From: an uncultured Clostridia bacterium
Lineage (GTDB): Bacteria; Bacillota; Clostridia; TANB77; CAG-508
Length of the DNA stretch: 33,547 nucleotides
NCBI GenBank assembly: GCA_947632185.1
Contig: CANROH010000010.1
Span: 1 to 33,547, forward strand
Direction: 5' to 3'
The notes beneath the pieces are model-generated. The model saw nothing but the letters and a program-made list of their open reading frames with translations, ran no database searches and had not been told where the DNA came from. This document shows positions 17,892-26,552 of the stretch, piece by piece. Position 1 is the stretch's first letter. Every line of letters begins with the position of its first letter. The position numbers and the translations under genes were made by a program.

Positions 17892-18326
17892 ATGTGGCAA
17901 ATTTGGTTAATAACTGCAGGAATATTTCTAATAATAGAAATATCTACAACTGGTTTTCTAGTATTTTGGTTTTCAATTGGGGCTCTAGCAACAATGATTT
18001 TAAGCTTTTTTGTAGATAATATTATTTTACAAATTGCCTTCTTTTTAATAATATCAATATTTTTATTATTTGCGACTAAGCCATTCGTAGACAAAATTAT
18101 GCCAAAAGAAAATTATATAAAAACAAATTCTTTTTCATTAGCGGGTAAAATTGGAAAAGTTACTGTAGATATAGAACCAATAGATGGAAAGGGTCAAATT
18201 AAAATAGAAAATGAATCTTGGTCCGCAAAATCTTTAGATAATACACATATTCCAAAAGATACAGAAGTAATTGTTGAAAAAATTGAAGGTGTAAAAGCTA
18301 TCGTAAAACCATTAATAAAAAATTAA
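17892..18326 (+). CDS. NfeD-like membrane protein with an OB-fold domain
   Basis: NfeD-like proteins work with SPFH/stomatin partners in membrane microdomains; their exact role is not settled. This 144-residue protein has two or three hydrophobic segments (about residues 3-22, 25-42 and 45-64) and a C-terminal soluble OB-like domain (about 80-144) containing LAGKIGKVTVDIEPIDGKGQ. The start is ATG 17892 with GGAGG five bases upstream; the TTG at 17880 lies ahead of that ribosome binding site and is rejected. The SPFH gene follows after 26 bases, the standard NfeD-SPFH pair. Confidence 0.9.
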   Translation: MWQIWLITAGIFLIIEISTTGFLVFWFSIGALATMILSFFVDNIILQIAFFLIISIFLLFATKPFVDKIMPKENYIKTNSFSLAGKIGKVTVDIEPIDGKGQIKIENESWSAKSLDNTHIPKDTEVIVEKIEGVKAIVKPLIKN

Positions 18327-18352
18327 AATAAATTTTAGGAGGATAAAATATA

Positions 18353-19258
18353 ATGGGAGGATTTTTATTAGTATTATTTGTTATTATCTGCATAATAGCA
18401 TACAACACAATTAAAGTTGTTAGACAATCAGAAGTTTATATTATTGAAAGATTAGGTAGATTTCACAAAGTTGCTGATGCTGGTCTTACAATAATTATTC
18501 CTTTTTTAGATAAGGTTCGTTCAGTTGTAAGTTTAAAACAACAAACAATGGATATTCCACCACAAGGAGTTATAACTTTTGATAATGTTACAATAACTAT
18601 AGATACAGTTGTATTCTATAAGATTACAGATCCAGCAAAAGCTGTTTATGAAATTCAAAATTTAAAAAGTGGTATTGAATATTTAGCAATAACTACAATT
18701 CGTGATATTGTTGGTAAAATGGAACTTGATCAAACATTTAGTTCAAGAGACCAAATCAATGATAAATTAAGAGTTATTCTTGATGAAGCAACAGATGCTT
18801 GGGGTTGTAAAATTGATAGAGTTGAAATAAAAGATATCACACCACCTGCTGATATTAGAGATGCAATGGAAAAACAAATGAACGCTGAAAGAAATAAAAG
18901 AGCTTTAATTCTTGAAGCAGAAGGAGAAAGACAATCAGCAGTTACTTTAGCTGAAGGTAGAAAACAAGCTGCAATACTTGATGCTGAAGCTGATAGAGAA
19001 TCAAAAATTAGAAGAGCTACTGGTGAAGCTGAAGCTATCAAACAAGTGGCTGAAGCAAAGGCTAAAGAAATACAAGTTGTTTATGATGCAATTAAAAAAG
19101 CGGATCCAAACGAAAAATTAGTTCAATTAAAATCTTTAGAAGCATTACAAGAAGTTGCTAAAGGTGAAGCAAATAAAATATTCATTCCATTTGAAGCTAC
19201 AAAAGCTCTTGGAAGTTTAGGTGCTGTATCTGATATTGTAAAACAAGATAAAAAATAA
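18353..19258 (+). CDS. SPFH/band-7 (stomatin/paraslipin-like) membrane protein
   Basis: This protein scaffolds ring-like assemblies at the membrane and is the usual partner of NfeD. The 301 residues comprise an N-terminal hydrophobic anchor (about 2-20), the band-7 domain (ERLGRFHKVADAGL, then PPQGVITFDNVTITIDTVVF) and a long Ala/Glu/Arg-rich coiled coil (about 170-250: RALILEAEGERQSAVTLAEG). A short tail follows. ATG 18353 follows AGGAGG by eleven bases. It ends just before a strong bidirectional terminator. Length and motifs match the QmcA/YbbK type. Confidence 0.93.
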   Translation: MGGFLLVLFVIICIIAYNTIKVVRQSEVYIIERLGRFHKVADAGLTIIIPFLDKVRSVVSLKQQTMDIPPQGVITFDNVTITIDTVVFYKITDPAKAVYEIQNLKSGIEYLAITTIRDIVGKMELDQTFSSRDQINDKLRVILDEATDAWGCKIDRVEIKDITPPADIRDAMEKQMNAERNKRALILEAEGERQSAVTLAEGRKQAAILDAEADRESKIRRATGEAEAIKQVAEAKAKEIQVVYDAIKKADPNEKLVQLKSLEALQEVAKGEANKIFIPFEATKALGSLGAVSDIVKQDKK

Positions 19259-19278
19259 TTTAAAATTTTATAAAACTT

Positions 19279-19312
19279 AAAAAGACTATTGAATTACTTC
19301 AATAGTCTTTTT
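19279..19312. terminator. Bidirectional terminator between the SPFH gene and the cysteine desulfurase gene
   Basis: Perfect 15 bp arms (19279-19293 and 19298-19312) with a four-base loop start with As and end with Ts, so they can stop transcription from both convergent genes. Confidence 0.9.
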
Positions 19313-19316
19313 AAAA

Positions 19317-20456
19317 TTAATATCTTAATTTTTTCACAATTTCTTCTATACTTTCAACCAAATATTTTGTATCTTCCAAATCATTATCTTTTCCAAATGT
19401 TATTCTTAAACTGCTACGTGCTAAATTATTTGGAACTCCTATTGCAAGTAAAACATGTGATGGATTAAGAAGCCCACTACTACATGCAGAACCACTAGAT
19501 GCACATATTCCTTTTTGATCCAATTCCTCTAAAAGTCTACTTCCATCCACACCTGTAAAAGAAATATTTGAATTTCCAGAAAGTCTTTTTTCCATGCTTC
19601 CATTTATTTTTATATATGGTACTTTTTCTTTTATTTCAGATACATAATAATCTCTTAATTTTTTTAAATGTTTATTATATTCTACTATGTTTTCAGTTGC
19701 CAATTCTAAAGCCTTTCCAATACCAACTATTCCTGCCACATTTTCAGTTCCAGCTCTTTTATCTCTTTCTTGATGTCCACCGTCTTGCATTCTCATAAAA
19801 GGTATACTTTCTTTTATATATGCTACGCCAATTCCCTTAGGTCCATAAAATTTATGACCAGACATAGATAAAGCATCTATGTTATATTTTTTTACATCAA
19901 TATCTATATTTCCAATTGCTTGAACAGCATCTGTATGAAAACATATTCTGTGTTTTCTTGCAATATCTCCTATTTCCTTTATTGGCTGAATTGTTCCAAT
20001 CTCATTATTTGCAAACATAATACTAATTAAAATTGTATTTCTTGTAATATTTTTTTCTACTTCTTCAGCATCTATAAACCCTTCTGAATTTGGACTTAAA
20101 TAAGTTACTTTAAATCCAAATTTTTCTAGATATTTGCAAGTATTTAAGACTGCAGGATGTTCTATTTTACTTGTGATAATATGATTTCCTTTATTACTAT
20201 TTGCAAAAGCTATTCCCTTTAAAATTAAATTATCACTTTCACTTCCCCCACTTGTAAAATAAATTTCATTTACTTTACAATTCAAAATATTAGCAATTTT
20301 CATTCTATAAATATTGATAATTTCTTTATTAGATTTTCCTATACTATATAATGAAGATGGATTTCCATATTCTTTAGTAAAATATGGAATCATCTCGTCT
20401 AGCACTCTTTCATCAACTGCAGTAGTTGCTGAGTGATCAAAATATCTTATTTTCAT
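19317..20456 (-). CDS. iscS: Cysteine desulfurase (IscS/NifS type)
   Basis: This PLP enzyme takes sulfur from cysteine as a persulfide and delivers it to Fe-S cluster or tRNA thiolation partners. The 379 residues have the fold-type I pattern: FDHSATT at the start, TSGGSESDN, HTDAVQAIG, the PLP lysine in SGHKFYGPKGIG (about residue 200) and the active-site Cys in SSGSACSSG (about residue 320). ATG 20456 has GGGAG upstream. The frame extends to 20483, but that start lies in a terminator hairpin and is rejected. No iscU or mnmA follows in the window, so its sulfur acceptor cannot be named. A hairpin and a possible promoter immediately upstream may set its expression. Confidence 0.93.
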   Translation of the reverse strand: MKIRYFDHSATTAVDERVLDEMIPYFTKEYGNPSSLYSIGKSNKEIINIYRMKIANILNCKVNEIYFTSGGSESDNLILKGIAFANSNKGNHIITSKIEHPAVLNTCKYLEKFGFKVTYLSPNSEGFIDAEEVEKNITRNTILISIMFANNEIGTIQPIKEIGDIARKHRICFHTDAVQAIGNIDIDVKKYNIDALSMSGHKFYGPKGIGVAYIKESIPFMRMQDGGHQERDKRAGTENVAGIVGIGKALELATENIVEYNKHLKKLRDYYVSEIKEKVPYIKINGSMEKRLSGNSNISFTGVDGSRLLEELDQKGICASSGSACSSGLLNPSHVLLAIGVPNNLARSSLRITFGKDNDLEDTKYLVESIEEIVKKLRY

Positions 20457-20469
20457 ATCTATTTCTCCC

Positions 20470-20515
20470 AAAAAAAATATCAATTTCTATATAATATGAG
20501 AAATTGATATTTTTT
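20470..20515 (-). terminator. Terminator-like hairpin directly before the cysteine desulfurase start
   Basis: A 17 bp perfect stem (20472-20488 with 20499-20515) and an eight-T run on the minus strand end only a few bases before the GGGAG of the desulfurase. It probably ends transcription of the 20547-20888 gene. Because it precedes the desulfurase on the same strand, it could also act as an attenuator. Confidence 0.75.
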
Positions 20516-20520
20516 GTGAA
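20491..20520 (-). promoter_or_regulatory. Possible desulfurase promoter overlapping the hairpin
   Basis: TTCACA (20515-20520) and TATTAT (20491-20496) on the minus strand are 18 bases apart, with the -10 in the hairpin loop. This would let the desulfurase be transcribed from within the terminator of the upstream gene. Confidence 0.4.
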
Positions 20521-20546
20521 GTTTTAGATTATTTAACTCTATATAT

Positions 20547-20888
20547 TTATTTTGACTCCCATCTTTTTATTTTTATTTCTTTATACTTATTTAAAATCTC
20601 CATGTATTCTTGATATTCCTCTTCCCAAAGTTCATCAGGTACCTTTCTAAAAGCATCAAAAACAGTATCTGCCTCCTTTAGAAACATAATCTGTTGTTGA
20701 GGAGTCAATTGTTCATATTTAATTGAAAATGCATATAATTTATTTAAGGTATCATTAGCTTTTATAAAAGACCAAAAATCTTTTACTTCCATTCCTGCCA
20801 TTTTTATTTGATATACAGCAAAAACTGCTAAAAATAATACCATTGTTACTAAAATGCATATTATTACAGCAAATATCAAAAATAACAC
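20547..20888 (-). CDS. Small single-pass membrane protein, unknown function
   Basis: I do not recognise this protein of about 113 residues. A strongly hydrophobic segment (residues 1-26, with no charges) is followed by a charged cytosolic part rich in Lys and Glu, with LTPQQQIMFLKEADTVF in the middle and a tryptophan-containing helix (DELWEEEYQEY). The start is uncertain: GTG 20888 overlaps AGGTG, while TTG 20879 sits eight bases after it, a better spacing. It is divergent from the CDF transporter gene and followed by a strong terminator, so it is probably monocistronic. Confidence 0.65.
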   Translation of the reverse strand: MLFLIFAVIICILVTMVLFLAVFAVYQIKMAGMEVKDFWSFIKANDTLNKLYAFSIKYEQLTPQQQIMFLKEADTVFDAFRKVPDELWEEEYQEYMEILNKYKEIKIKRWESK

Positions 20889-20949
20889 CTATCTTTCTTT
20901 TGTTAAAACTAAAGCGATTATAACATATACTTTTTTTTTAATCAATATA

Positions 20950-20979
20950 TTGAAAAATTTTTATTCTATGTTATTATAT
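20950..20979 (+). promoter_or_regulatory. Candidate promoter of the CDF transporter gene
   Basis: TTGAAA (20950-20955) and TTATAT (20974-20979) are 18 bases apart. The ribosome binding site GGAGG lies about 19 bases beyond. Several other AT-rich -10 candidates overlap, so the exact site is uncertain. Confidence 0.4.
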
Positions 20980-21008
20980 ATTTTATACTTTATTTTGGAG
21001 GTCACCTT

Positions 21009-21887
21009 ATGGAAGAAAAGAAATTTAAAGACATTAAAAGTGCTGGTTTAGCGGGTATCTTTGGAAATATATTTTTGTTAATAATAAAGGCTTCTATTGG
21101 TTTAATTTCTCATAGTCAGGCAATGATTGCAGATAGTGTAAACAGTGCATCTGACATAATAGCATCTCTTATGACTTTCATTGGAAATAAAATTTCAAGT
21201 GAACCCAAAGATAATGATCATAATTTTGGCCATGGAAAAGCAGAATATATTTTTTCTCTTTTTATAAGTATTACAATGATTATAGTTTCTATTAAATTGC
21301 TAATAGATTCTGTTTCAACATTAATTAATAAATCTTATTTTGAATTTTCTTGGATTTTAATAATAGTTTGTATTATAACAATAATCACAAAATTATGTCT
21401 ATATTTATATACAAAATCTATGTTTAAAAAATATAACAGTATTCTTTTAAAATCTAATTATATGGATCATCGAAATGATTGTATTATTACATTATTTACA
21501 TTAATTTCTATTTTATTTGCTTTAATTGGAATATACTGGATAGATGGATTAGTTGGAATTGGAATATCTATATGGATTCTATTAACAGGAATTAGCATAT
21601 TTATAGAAAGCTATAATGTTCTTATGGATGTCTCATTAGACGAATCAACAAAAGAATTTATTTTAAATCTAGTAAATCAACATGAAGATATAAAAAATTG
21701 TTATAATCTTTATTCAACACCAGTAGGATACAAATATTTTGTTGTATTCACAATAGCTGTTGATGGAAACATGAGTACATATAAAAGTCATAGTTTAGCA
21801 AATCATCTTGAAAAAGATGTTGAGTCCTTAGAAAAAATATACAAAGCTGTTGTTCACGTTCATCCTGTTGATATGTCTAAAAATTAA
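21009..21887 (+). CDS. Cation diffusion facilitator (CDF) metal efflux transporter
   Basis: CDF proteins export divalent metals such as Zn, Mn, Fe or Co in exchange for protons. This 292-residue protein has about six membrane segments between residues 10 and 200. The TM2 metal site is ADSVNSASD (about 39-47), the conserved loop HNFGHGKAE follows, and the TM5 site is DHRNDC (about 152-157). The C-terminal 90 residues form the cytosolic dimerisation domain, ending in HVHPVD. ATG 21009 follows GGAGG at eight bases. The metal cannot be fixed from these motifs. The convergent clpC gene shares the hairpin downstream. Confidence 0.93.
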   Translation: MEEKKFKDIKSAGLAGIFGNIFLLIIKASIGLISHSQAMIADSVNSASDIIASLMTFIGNKISSEPKDNDHNFGHGKAEYIFSLFISITMIIVSIKLLIDSVSTLINKSYFEFSWILIIVCIITIITKLCLYLYTKSMFKKYNSILLKSNYMDHRNDCIITLFTLISILFALIGIYWIDGLVGIGISIWILLTGISIFIESYNVLMDVSLDESTKEFILNLVNQHEDIKNCYNLYSTPVGYKYFVVFTIAVDGNMSTYKSHSLANHLEKDVESLEKIYKAVVHVHPVDMSKN

Positions 21888-21889
21888 TA

Positions 21890-21919
21890 TAAAAAGTGCT
21901 GACTTTATTGTCAGCACTA
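21890..21919 (-). terminator. Terminator of clpC (may also serve the CDF gene)
   Basis: The nine-base arms AGTGCTGAC (21895-21903) and GTCAGCACT (21910-21918) enclose a six-base loop. On the minus strand TTTTT follows at once. On the plus strand the tail is AAAATTATAATTTTAT, a much weaker stop. Confidence 0.8.
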
Positions 21920-21922
21920 AAA

Positions 21923-24403
21923 TTATAATTTTATACTTTTTAAATCATTTATATTTTCTCCATTTAATTGTTTTAAAATAATTTCTCCATTTTCAAAAGA
22001 TATTACATTTTTTTCATTTTTTAAAATATTTCCGTCTAAAATTCCTTCTGCAATTTTATCTTCAATATAATTCTGAACCGCTCTTCTTATTGGCCTTGCA
22101 CCATAATTAGGATCAGTTCCTTTTTCTTGTATTAAATCTTTTATTGAATCATCTATTACTAAAAAGTAATTTTGACTGTTTAATCTTTTAATAACTTTTT
22201 CTAACATTAAATCTATTATTTTTCTAATCTCTTCTTTACTTAATCTATGAAAAATTACTGTCTCATCAATTCTATTTAAAAATTCTGGTTTAAACTCTTT
22301 CTTTAATTCCGCCATTACCGAATTTTTAATTTCACTGTACTCATTTTCTTCTGAAAGTTCTCCATTTGCAAATCCCAATTTTTTTCTATCAGTAATATTT
22401 CTTGCCCCTATATTTGAAGTCATTATTATTACACAATTTTTAAAACTTACTGTTCTTCCCTGACTATCTGTTAAAATTCCATCTTCTAAAATCTGTAACA
22501 ATATATTCATAATATCAGGATGAGCTTTTTCAACTTCATCAAATAAAATTACAGAATATGGTTTTCTTCTAACCTTTTCTGTAAGACCATTTGATTCTTC
22601 ATAGCCAACATATCCTGGAGGAGAACCAATCAATTTTGAAACAGAATGGCTTTCCATGTATTCAGACATATCTATTCTTATCATAGAATTTTCATTTCCA
22701 AATAAACTTTCAGCTAATGCTTTTGTAAGTTCTGTTTTTCCAACTCCTGTTGGTCCTAAAAATAAAAATGAACCAATAGGTCTATTAGGATCCTTTAATC
22801 CTACTCTACTTCTCCTAATCGCCTTTGAAATTGCAGAAATTGCATCTTCTTGACCAACAACTCTGTTATGCAAATTTTTCTCAAGATTTTTTAATTTTTC
22901 ATTTTCACTTTCTGTAATTTTATAAATTGGTATACCAGTCCATCTAGATATAATTAATTCTATATCATCTTTTTCTATGTTAATAATTTTTTTATTATTT
23001 TTATTTTTCCATCTATCATTTTCCTTCTCTAATTTATCTAATAGTTCTTTTTCATTATCTCGAAGTTTAGCTGCTCTTTCAAAATTTTGAGTATTTATTG
23101 CCTCTTCTTTTTCTTTAACTACTTTTTCTAATTCCTTTTCCATATTTTTTAAATATTCTGGTTCAACAAAAGATTTTAATTTAATTTTTGCAGATGCTTC
23201 ATCTATTAAATCAATTGCTTTATCTGGAAGAAATCTATCATTTATATATCTATCTGACAGCTCAACTGCAGCTTTTATTGCATCGTCTGTTATTTTAACA
23301 TTATGATGAGCTTCATACTTATCTCGCAAACCTTTCAATATTTTTATTGAATCTTCTTTATTTGGTTCATCAATATTTACAGGTTGAAATCTTCTTTCTA
23401 AAGCTGTATCTTTTTCAATATACTTTCTATATTCTTTAATTGTGGTTGCCCCTACTACTTGAATTTCTCCCCTTGCTAAAAGTGGTTTTAAAATATTTGC
23501 TGCATCAATTGCACCTTCTGCAGCTCCAGCTCCAACAATTGTATGAATTTCATCTATAAATAAAATTATATCTTGAGCTTTTTTTACTTCTGCTAAACAT
23601 TTTTTTACTCTTTCTTCAAAATCGCCTCGATATTTCGCACCAGCAACCATAGAAGTAATATCTAATGTTACAACACGTTTATTTTTTAAATTCTCTGGCA
23701 CATTTCCATTTATTATCTTTTGTGCTAAACCTTCAATAACTGCTGTTTTTCCTACACCTGGTTCACCTATCAAACAAGGATTATTTTTTGTTCTTCTGGA
23801 CAATATTTCTATTACTCTATCAGTTTCTTCTGTTCTTCCAATAACTGGATCTAATTTTCCTTCCATTGCTTGTTTTGTTAAATCATTACCAAATTGATTT
23901 AAATTTTGAGTTGAATTATAATTTATTTGATTATCTTTTTCTTGACTACCTTCGTTAAAACTTTCTTCAAATTCATTTAATGCTTTTGCAATATAACTAT
24001 ATAAACTATCTGGATCTACATCTAAATCTAATAATATTCTAATCGCCAAACTATCAGTTTCTTTCATTATTCCAATTAAAAGATGTTCTGTTCCTATATA
24101 ATTTGATCCTAATTTTTTAGCTTCAATATATGCATTTTCTAATATTTTTTTTGTTCTAGGAGTAAATCCCAAAACAGAAAAGTTTTCTTTTAATTGAGCA
24201 CCTATCAATTCCTCGATTTTATCTAATATATCTTCTGGAGTAATTCCTTGATTTTCTAAAACTTTACCAGCAACACCATTTTCTTCACATGCTAATCCAT
24301 ATAAAATATGTTCTGTACCTATATATGAATGACCAAGATCTATGGCAAGCTCATTTGCTATTGCTAAAACCTTCTCTCCACTTTTTGTAAATTTATATAT
24401 CAT
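21923..24403 (-). CDS. clpC: AAA+ unfoldase ClpC (Clp protease ATPase subunit)
   Basis: ClpC unfolds proteins and feeds them to ClpP in low-GC Gram-positives. The 826 residues contain the double Clp-N repeat (about 1-150, KFTKSGEKVLAIANELA), the first AAA+ module with Walker A GEPGVGKTAV and Walker B LFIDEIHT, a UVR-like middle segment (NFERAAKLRDNEKELLDKLE) and the second AAA+ module with GPTGVGKTELT and ILFDEVEKAHPD. ATG 24403 has GGAGG seven bases upstream; the frame from 24445 lies before that site and is rejected. ctsR, mcsA and mcsB are not next to it, and I see no CtsR-like heptad repeat upstream, so control may differ from Bacillus. Confidence 0.96.
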   Translation of the reverse strand: MIYKFTKSGEKVLAIANELAIDLGHSYIGTEHILYGLACEENGVAGKVLENQGITPEDILDKIEELIGAQLKENFSVLGFTPRTKKILENAYIEAKKLGSNYIGTEHLLIGIMKETDSLAIRILLDLDVDPDSLYSYIAKALNEFEESFNEGSQEKDNQINYNSTQNLNQFGNDLTKQAMEGKLDPVIGRTEETDRVIEILSRRTKNNPCLIGEPGVGKTAVIEGLAQKIINGNVPENLKNKRVVTLDITSMVAGAKYRGDFEERVKKCLAEVKKAQDIILFIDEIHTIVGAGAAEGAIDAANILKPLLARGEIQVVGATTIKEYRKYIEKDTALERRFQPVNIDEPNKEDSIKILKGLRDKYEAHHNVKITDDAIKAAVELSDRYINDRFLPDKAIDLIDEASAKIKLKSFVEPEYLKNMEKELEKVVKEKEEAINTQNFERAAKLRDNEKELLDKLEKENDRWKNKNNKKIINIEKDDIELIISRWTGIPIYKITESENEKLKNLEKNLHNRVVGQEDAISAISKAIRRSRVGLKDPNRPIGSFLFLGPTGVGKTELTKALAESLFGNENSMIRIDMSEYMESHSVSKLIGSPPGYVGYEESNGLTEKVRRKPYSVILFDEVEKAHPDIMNILLQILEDGILTDSQGRTVSFKNCVIIMTSNIGARNITDRKKLGFANGELSEENEYSEIKNSVMAELKKEFKPEFLNRIDETVIFHRLSKEEIRKIIDLMLEKVIKRLNSQNYFLVIDDSIKDLIQEKGTDPNYGARPIRRAVQNYIEDKIAEGILDGNILKNEKNVISFENGEIILKQLNGENINDLKSIKL

Positions 24404-24472
24404 AAAAAAACCTCCAAGAAATTTTCTTAAATATAATATACACACTTTGCTTGTTTTTTAAACCAAAATAAT

Positions 24473-24517
24473 AAAAAAAAGCATTCATAAAAATTTGAGT
24501 TTTATGAATGCTTTTTT
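24473..24517 (-). terminator. Terminator of the two-component operon
   Basis: An 18 bp perfect stem (24475-24492 with 24500-24517), a seven-base loop and an eight-T run on the minus strand begin right at the histidine kinase stop codon. Confidence 0.9.
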
Positions 24518-25843
24518 CTATTTTGGTAATTTTATTATAAATACAGTTCCTTTTGGTTTATTATGAGTAGCCTTAATTGTTCCTCCATGTTCTGAAACAA
24601 TTAAACTTGCAATTGAAAGTCCAAGACCAGTTCCACCAGTTTCTCTACTTCTTGCTTTATCTTCTCTATAAAATCTCTCAAAAACACGTGTTAAACCTTC
24701 GTCACTAATTCCTATTCCAGTATCTTTCACTTCAATCACACATTTATTATCTTTTAAATAAGTCTTTATTTCTATTTTGTCATTTGTTTCTGTATATTTT
24801 ATTGCATTATCTAGCAATATTATCATAAGTTGATAAATTTTATTTGTATCAATATCAATGTCTCTATTATAATCAAGATTAAAAATTATTTCTTTTTCTT
24901 GCATCTCCGCAATTTCGACATATGGAGTTACTATTTCCTTTATAAATTCATCTATGTTTATATTTTCTTTTTGTAAACTAATTGCATTTTTATCAGCTCT
25001 AGAAAGAATCAATAAATCTTTTACAAGTTTAGATAACCTTTTTGTTTCATTAAGAGTAAGGCTAATCTCTTCTGATTTATCAATTATTTTAGCATTTGGC
25101 TCTTGTAATAGAAGTTCTTGCTTTGCTTGAATAATAGTAAGTGGAGTTCTTAGTTCATGTGAAACATTTTGAACAAATTCTAATTGCTTCTCTAAATTAT
25201 CGCTTAAAGGCTTCAACGTTCTTTCTGATACCAAGTAACTTGCAATAATTGAAAGAAAACAAACAAGAATTATCGCTGATACTATTATTTGAAAATATCC
25301 ATTAACTAAATTTCTTTCACTATCTACGTTAATTAAAAGTTGTACATATTTATTATATTCTTCATTACTTCCTAAAACTAGAAAATTAATTCCTCTGTAA
25401 TAATATTTATTTTCAATAGATGTTCCATATATCTTATCTAAATTTTTTTCATTAAATGAAATATAATCTGCATAATCTTCAAGTCTTCCAAGATTTTGGC
25501 TCACAATATTTCCATCCATATCTCTTACAATTACAGCTACATTAGGATTTACAAGTCTTTTTGTAATAGAATAAGTTGAATTTTCATTTATTGTGTCTTC
25601 AAAAATTATAAAACTATCTTGTCCATTCAAAAATAAAGGATTCATTAAAAAGTTTACTTTTTCTTCAGTTTCTAAAATTTTTTGCCTACTTTCATACAAT
25701 TCTTTATCAACACTAGCATATATATTATTTTTTATCATAAAAAATAAAAATAATCCAAAAACAATAAATATACTTATGAAAATCATTATATTATACACAA
25801 TGTGTTTAAATAATTTAAATTTTAATTTTTCTTTTTCTTCCAT
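24518..25843 (-). CDS. Sensor histidine kinase of an OmpR-type two-component system
   Basis: This membrane sensor phosphorylates the adjacent response regulator. The 441 residues have TM1 (about 15-35), an extracytoplasmic sensor region of about 140 residues, TM2 (about 178-200), HisKA with the phospho-accepting His in VSHELRTPLTI (about 230), the N box DNAIKY (about 342) and the G boxes DTGIGI and GTGLGLSI (about 380-415). ATG 25843 has AAGGA at five bases. The sensor region has no motif I can name, so the signal is unknown. It starts 12 bases after the regulator stop. Confidence 0.94.
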   Translation of the reverse strand: MEEKEKLKFKLFKHIVYNIMIFISIFIVFGLFLFFMIKNNIYASVDKELYESRQKILETEEKVNFLMNPLFLNGQDSFIIFEDTINENSTYSITKRLVNPNVAVIVRDMDGNIVSQNLGRLEDYADYISFNEKNLDKIYGTSIENKYYYRGINFLVLGSNEEYNKYVQLLINVDSERNLVNGYFQIIVSAIILVCFLSIIASYLVSERTLKPLSDNLEKQLEFVQNVSHELRTPLTIIQAKQELLLQEPNAKIIDKSEEISLTLNETKRLSKLVKDLLILSRADKNAISLQKENINIDEFIKEIVTPYVEIAEMQEKEIIFNLDYNRDIDIDTNKIYQLMIILLDNAIKYTETNDKIEIKTYLKDNKCVIEVKDTGIGISDEGLTRVFERFYREDKARSRETGGTGLGLSIASLIVSEHGGTIKATHNKPKGTVFIIKLPK

Positions 25844-25855
25844 TTCTTCCTTCTT

Positions 25856-26524
25856 CTATTCTGACCAAATATATCCTACACCTCTAATTGTTTTTAAATA
25901 TTTATCATATCCAATTTTTTTTAATTCCTTTCTCAAGCCACTTGCATATACTTCAATTACATTCGTAGTTGTTTCACTATCAAATCCCCAAATTTTATCA
26001 AAAATTTGCTCTTTAGTTATTATAGTATTTTTTGAGTTTATTAAATATTCTAGCATATCAAATTGTTTTCCTTGAAGCATAATCTCCTTTCCTTCAGCAT
26101 AGATTTTTCTACTATTTAAGTCCAAACTTAAACCTTTGTATTCAATTACATTTTGAGTATAATTTCCACTTGAACGTCTTATCAATGCCTCTAGTCTAAC
26201 AACTAATTCTTCTGTATTAAACGGCTTTACTAAATAATCATCTGCTCCTAATCTAAAACCATTTACTTTATCATTAATTCCATCTTTTGCTGTTAAAATT
26301 AATACTGGAGTATAGATTTTATCATTTCTTAACTTTTCCAATAATTCATATCCATTCATTACTGGCATCATTATATCAAGTATTATTGCATCATAAATTT
26401 CCTGTTTAGCATATAATAATCCCTCTTCTCCATCATATGCATGATCAACTTCATATCTTTTACCAATACATTGTTCAACTGTTTTTGCTAATATTTTATC
26501 ATCTTCAACAATTAGAATTCTCAT
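25856..26524 (-). CDS. OmpR/PhoB-family response regulator
   Basis: This DNA-binding regulator is paired with the kinase that follows. The receiver domain (1-118) has the acidic pair D8/D9, the phospho-Asp D50 in IILDIMMP, T78 and K100 in LVKPF. A winged-helix domain follows (about 128-222, ending GYIWSE), with TTNVIEVYASGLRKEL as recognition helix region. ATG 26524 has GAGG eight bases upstream. mgtE lies 28 bases upstream, so the operon may join Mg transport and this system, but targets cannot be read from the sequence. Confidence 0.95.
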   Translation of the reverse strand: MRILIVEDDKILAKTVEQCIGKRYEVDHAYDGEEGLLYAKQEIYDAIILDIMMPVMNGYELLEKLRNDKIYTPVLILTAKDGINDKVNGFRLGADDYLVKPFNTEELVVRLEALIRRSSGNYTQNVIEYKGLSLDLNSRKIYAEGKEIMLQGKQFDMLEYLINSKNTIITKEQIFDKIWGFDSETTTNVIEVYASGLRKELKKIGYDKYLKTIRGVGYIWSE

Positions 26525-26552
26525 ATATAATCCTCACATTATATTTTTGATT

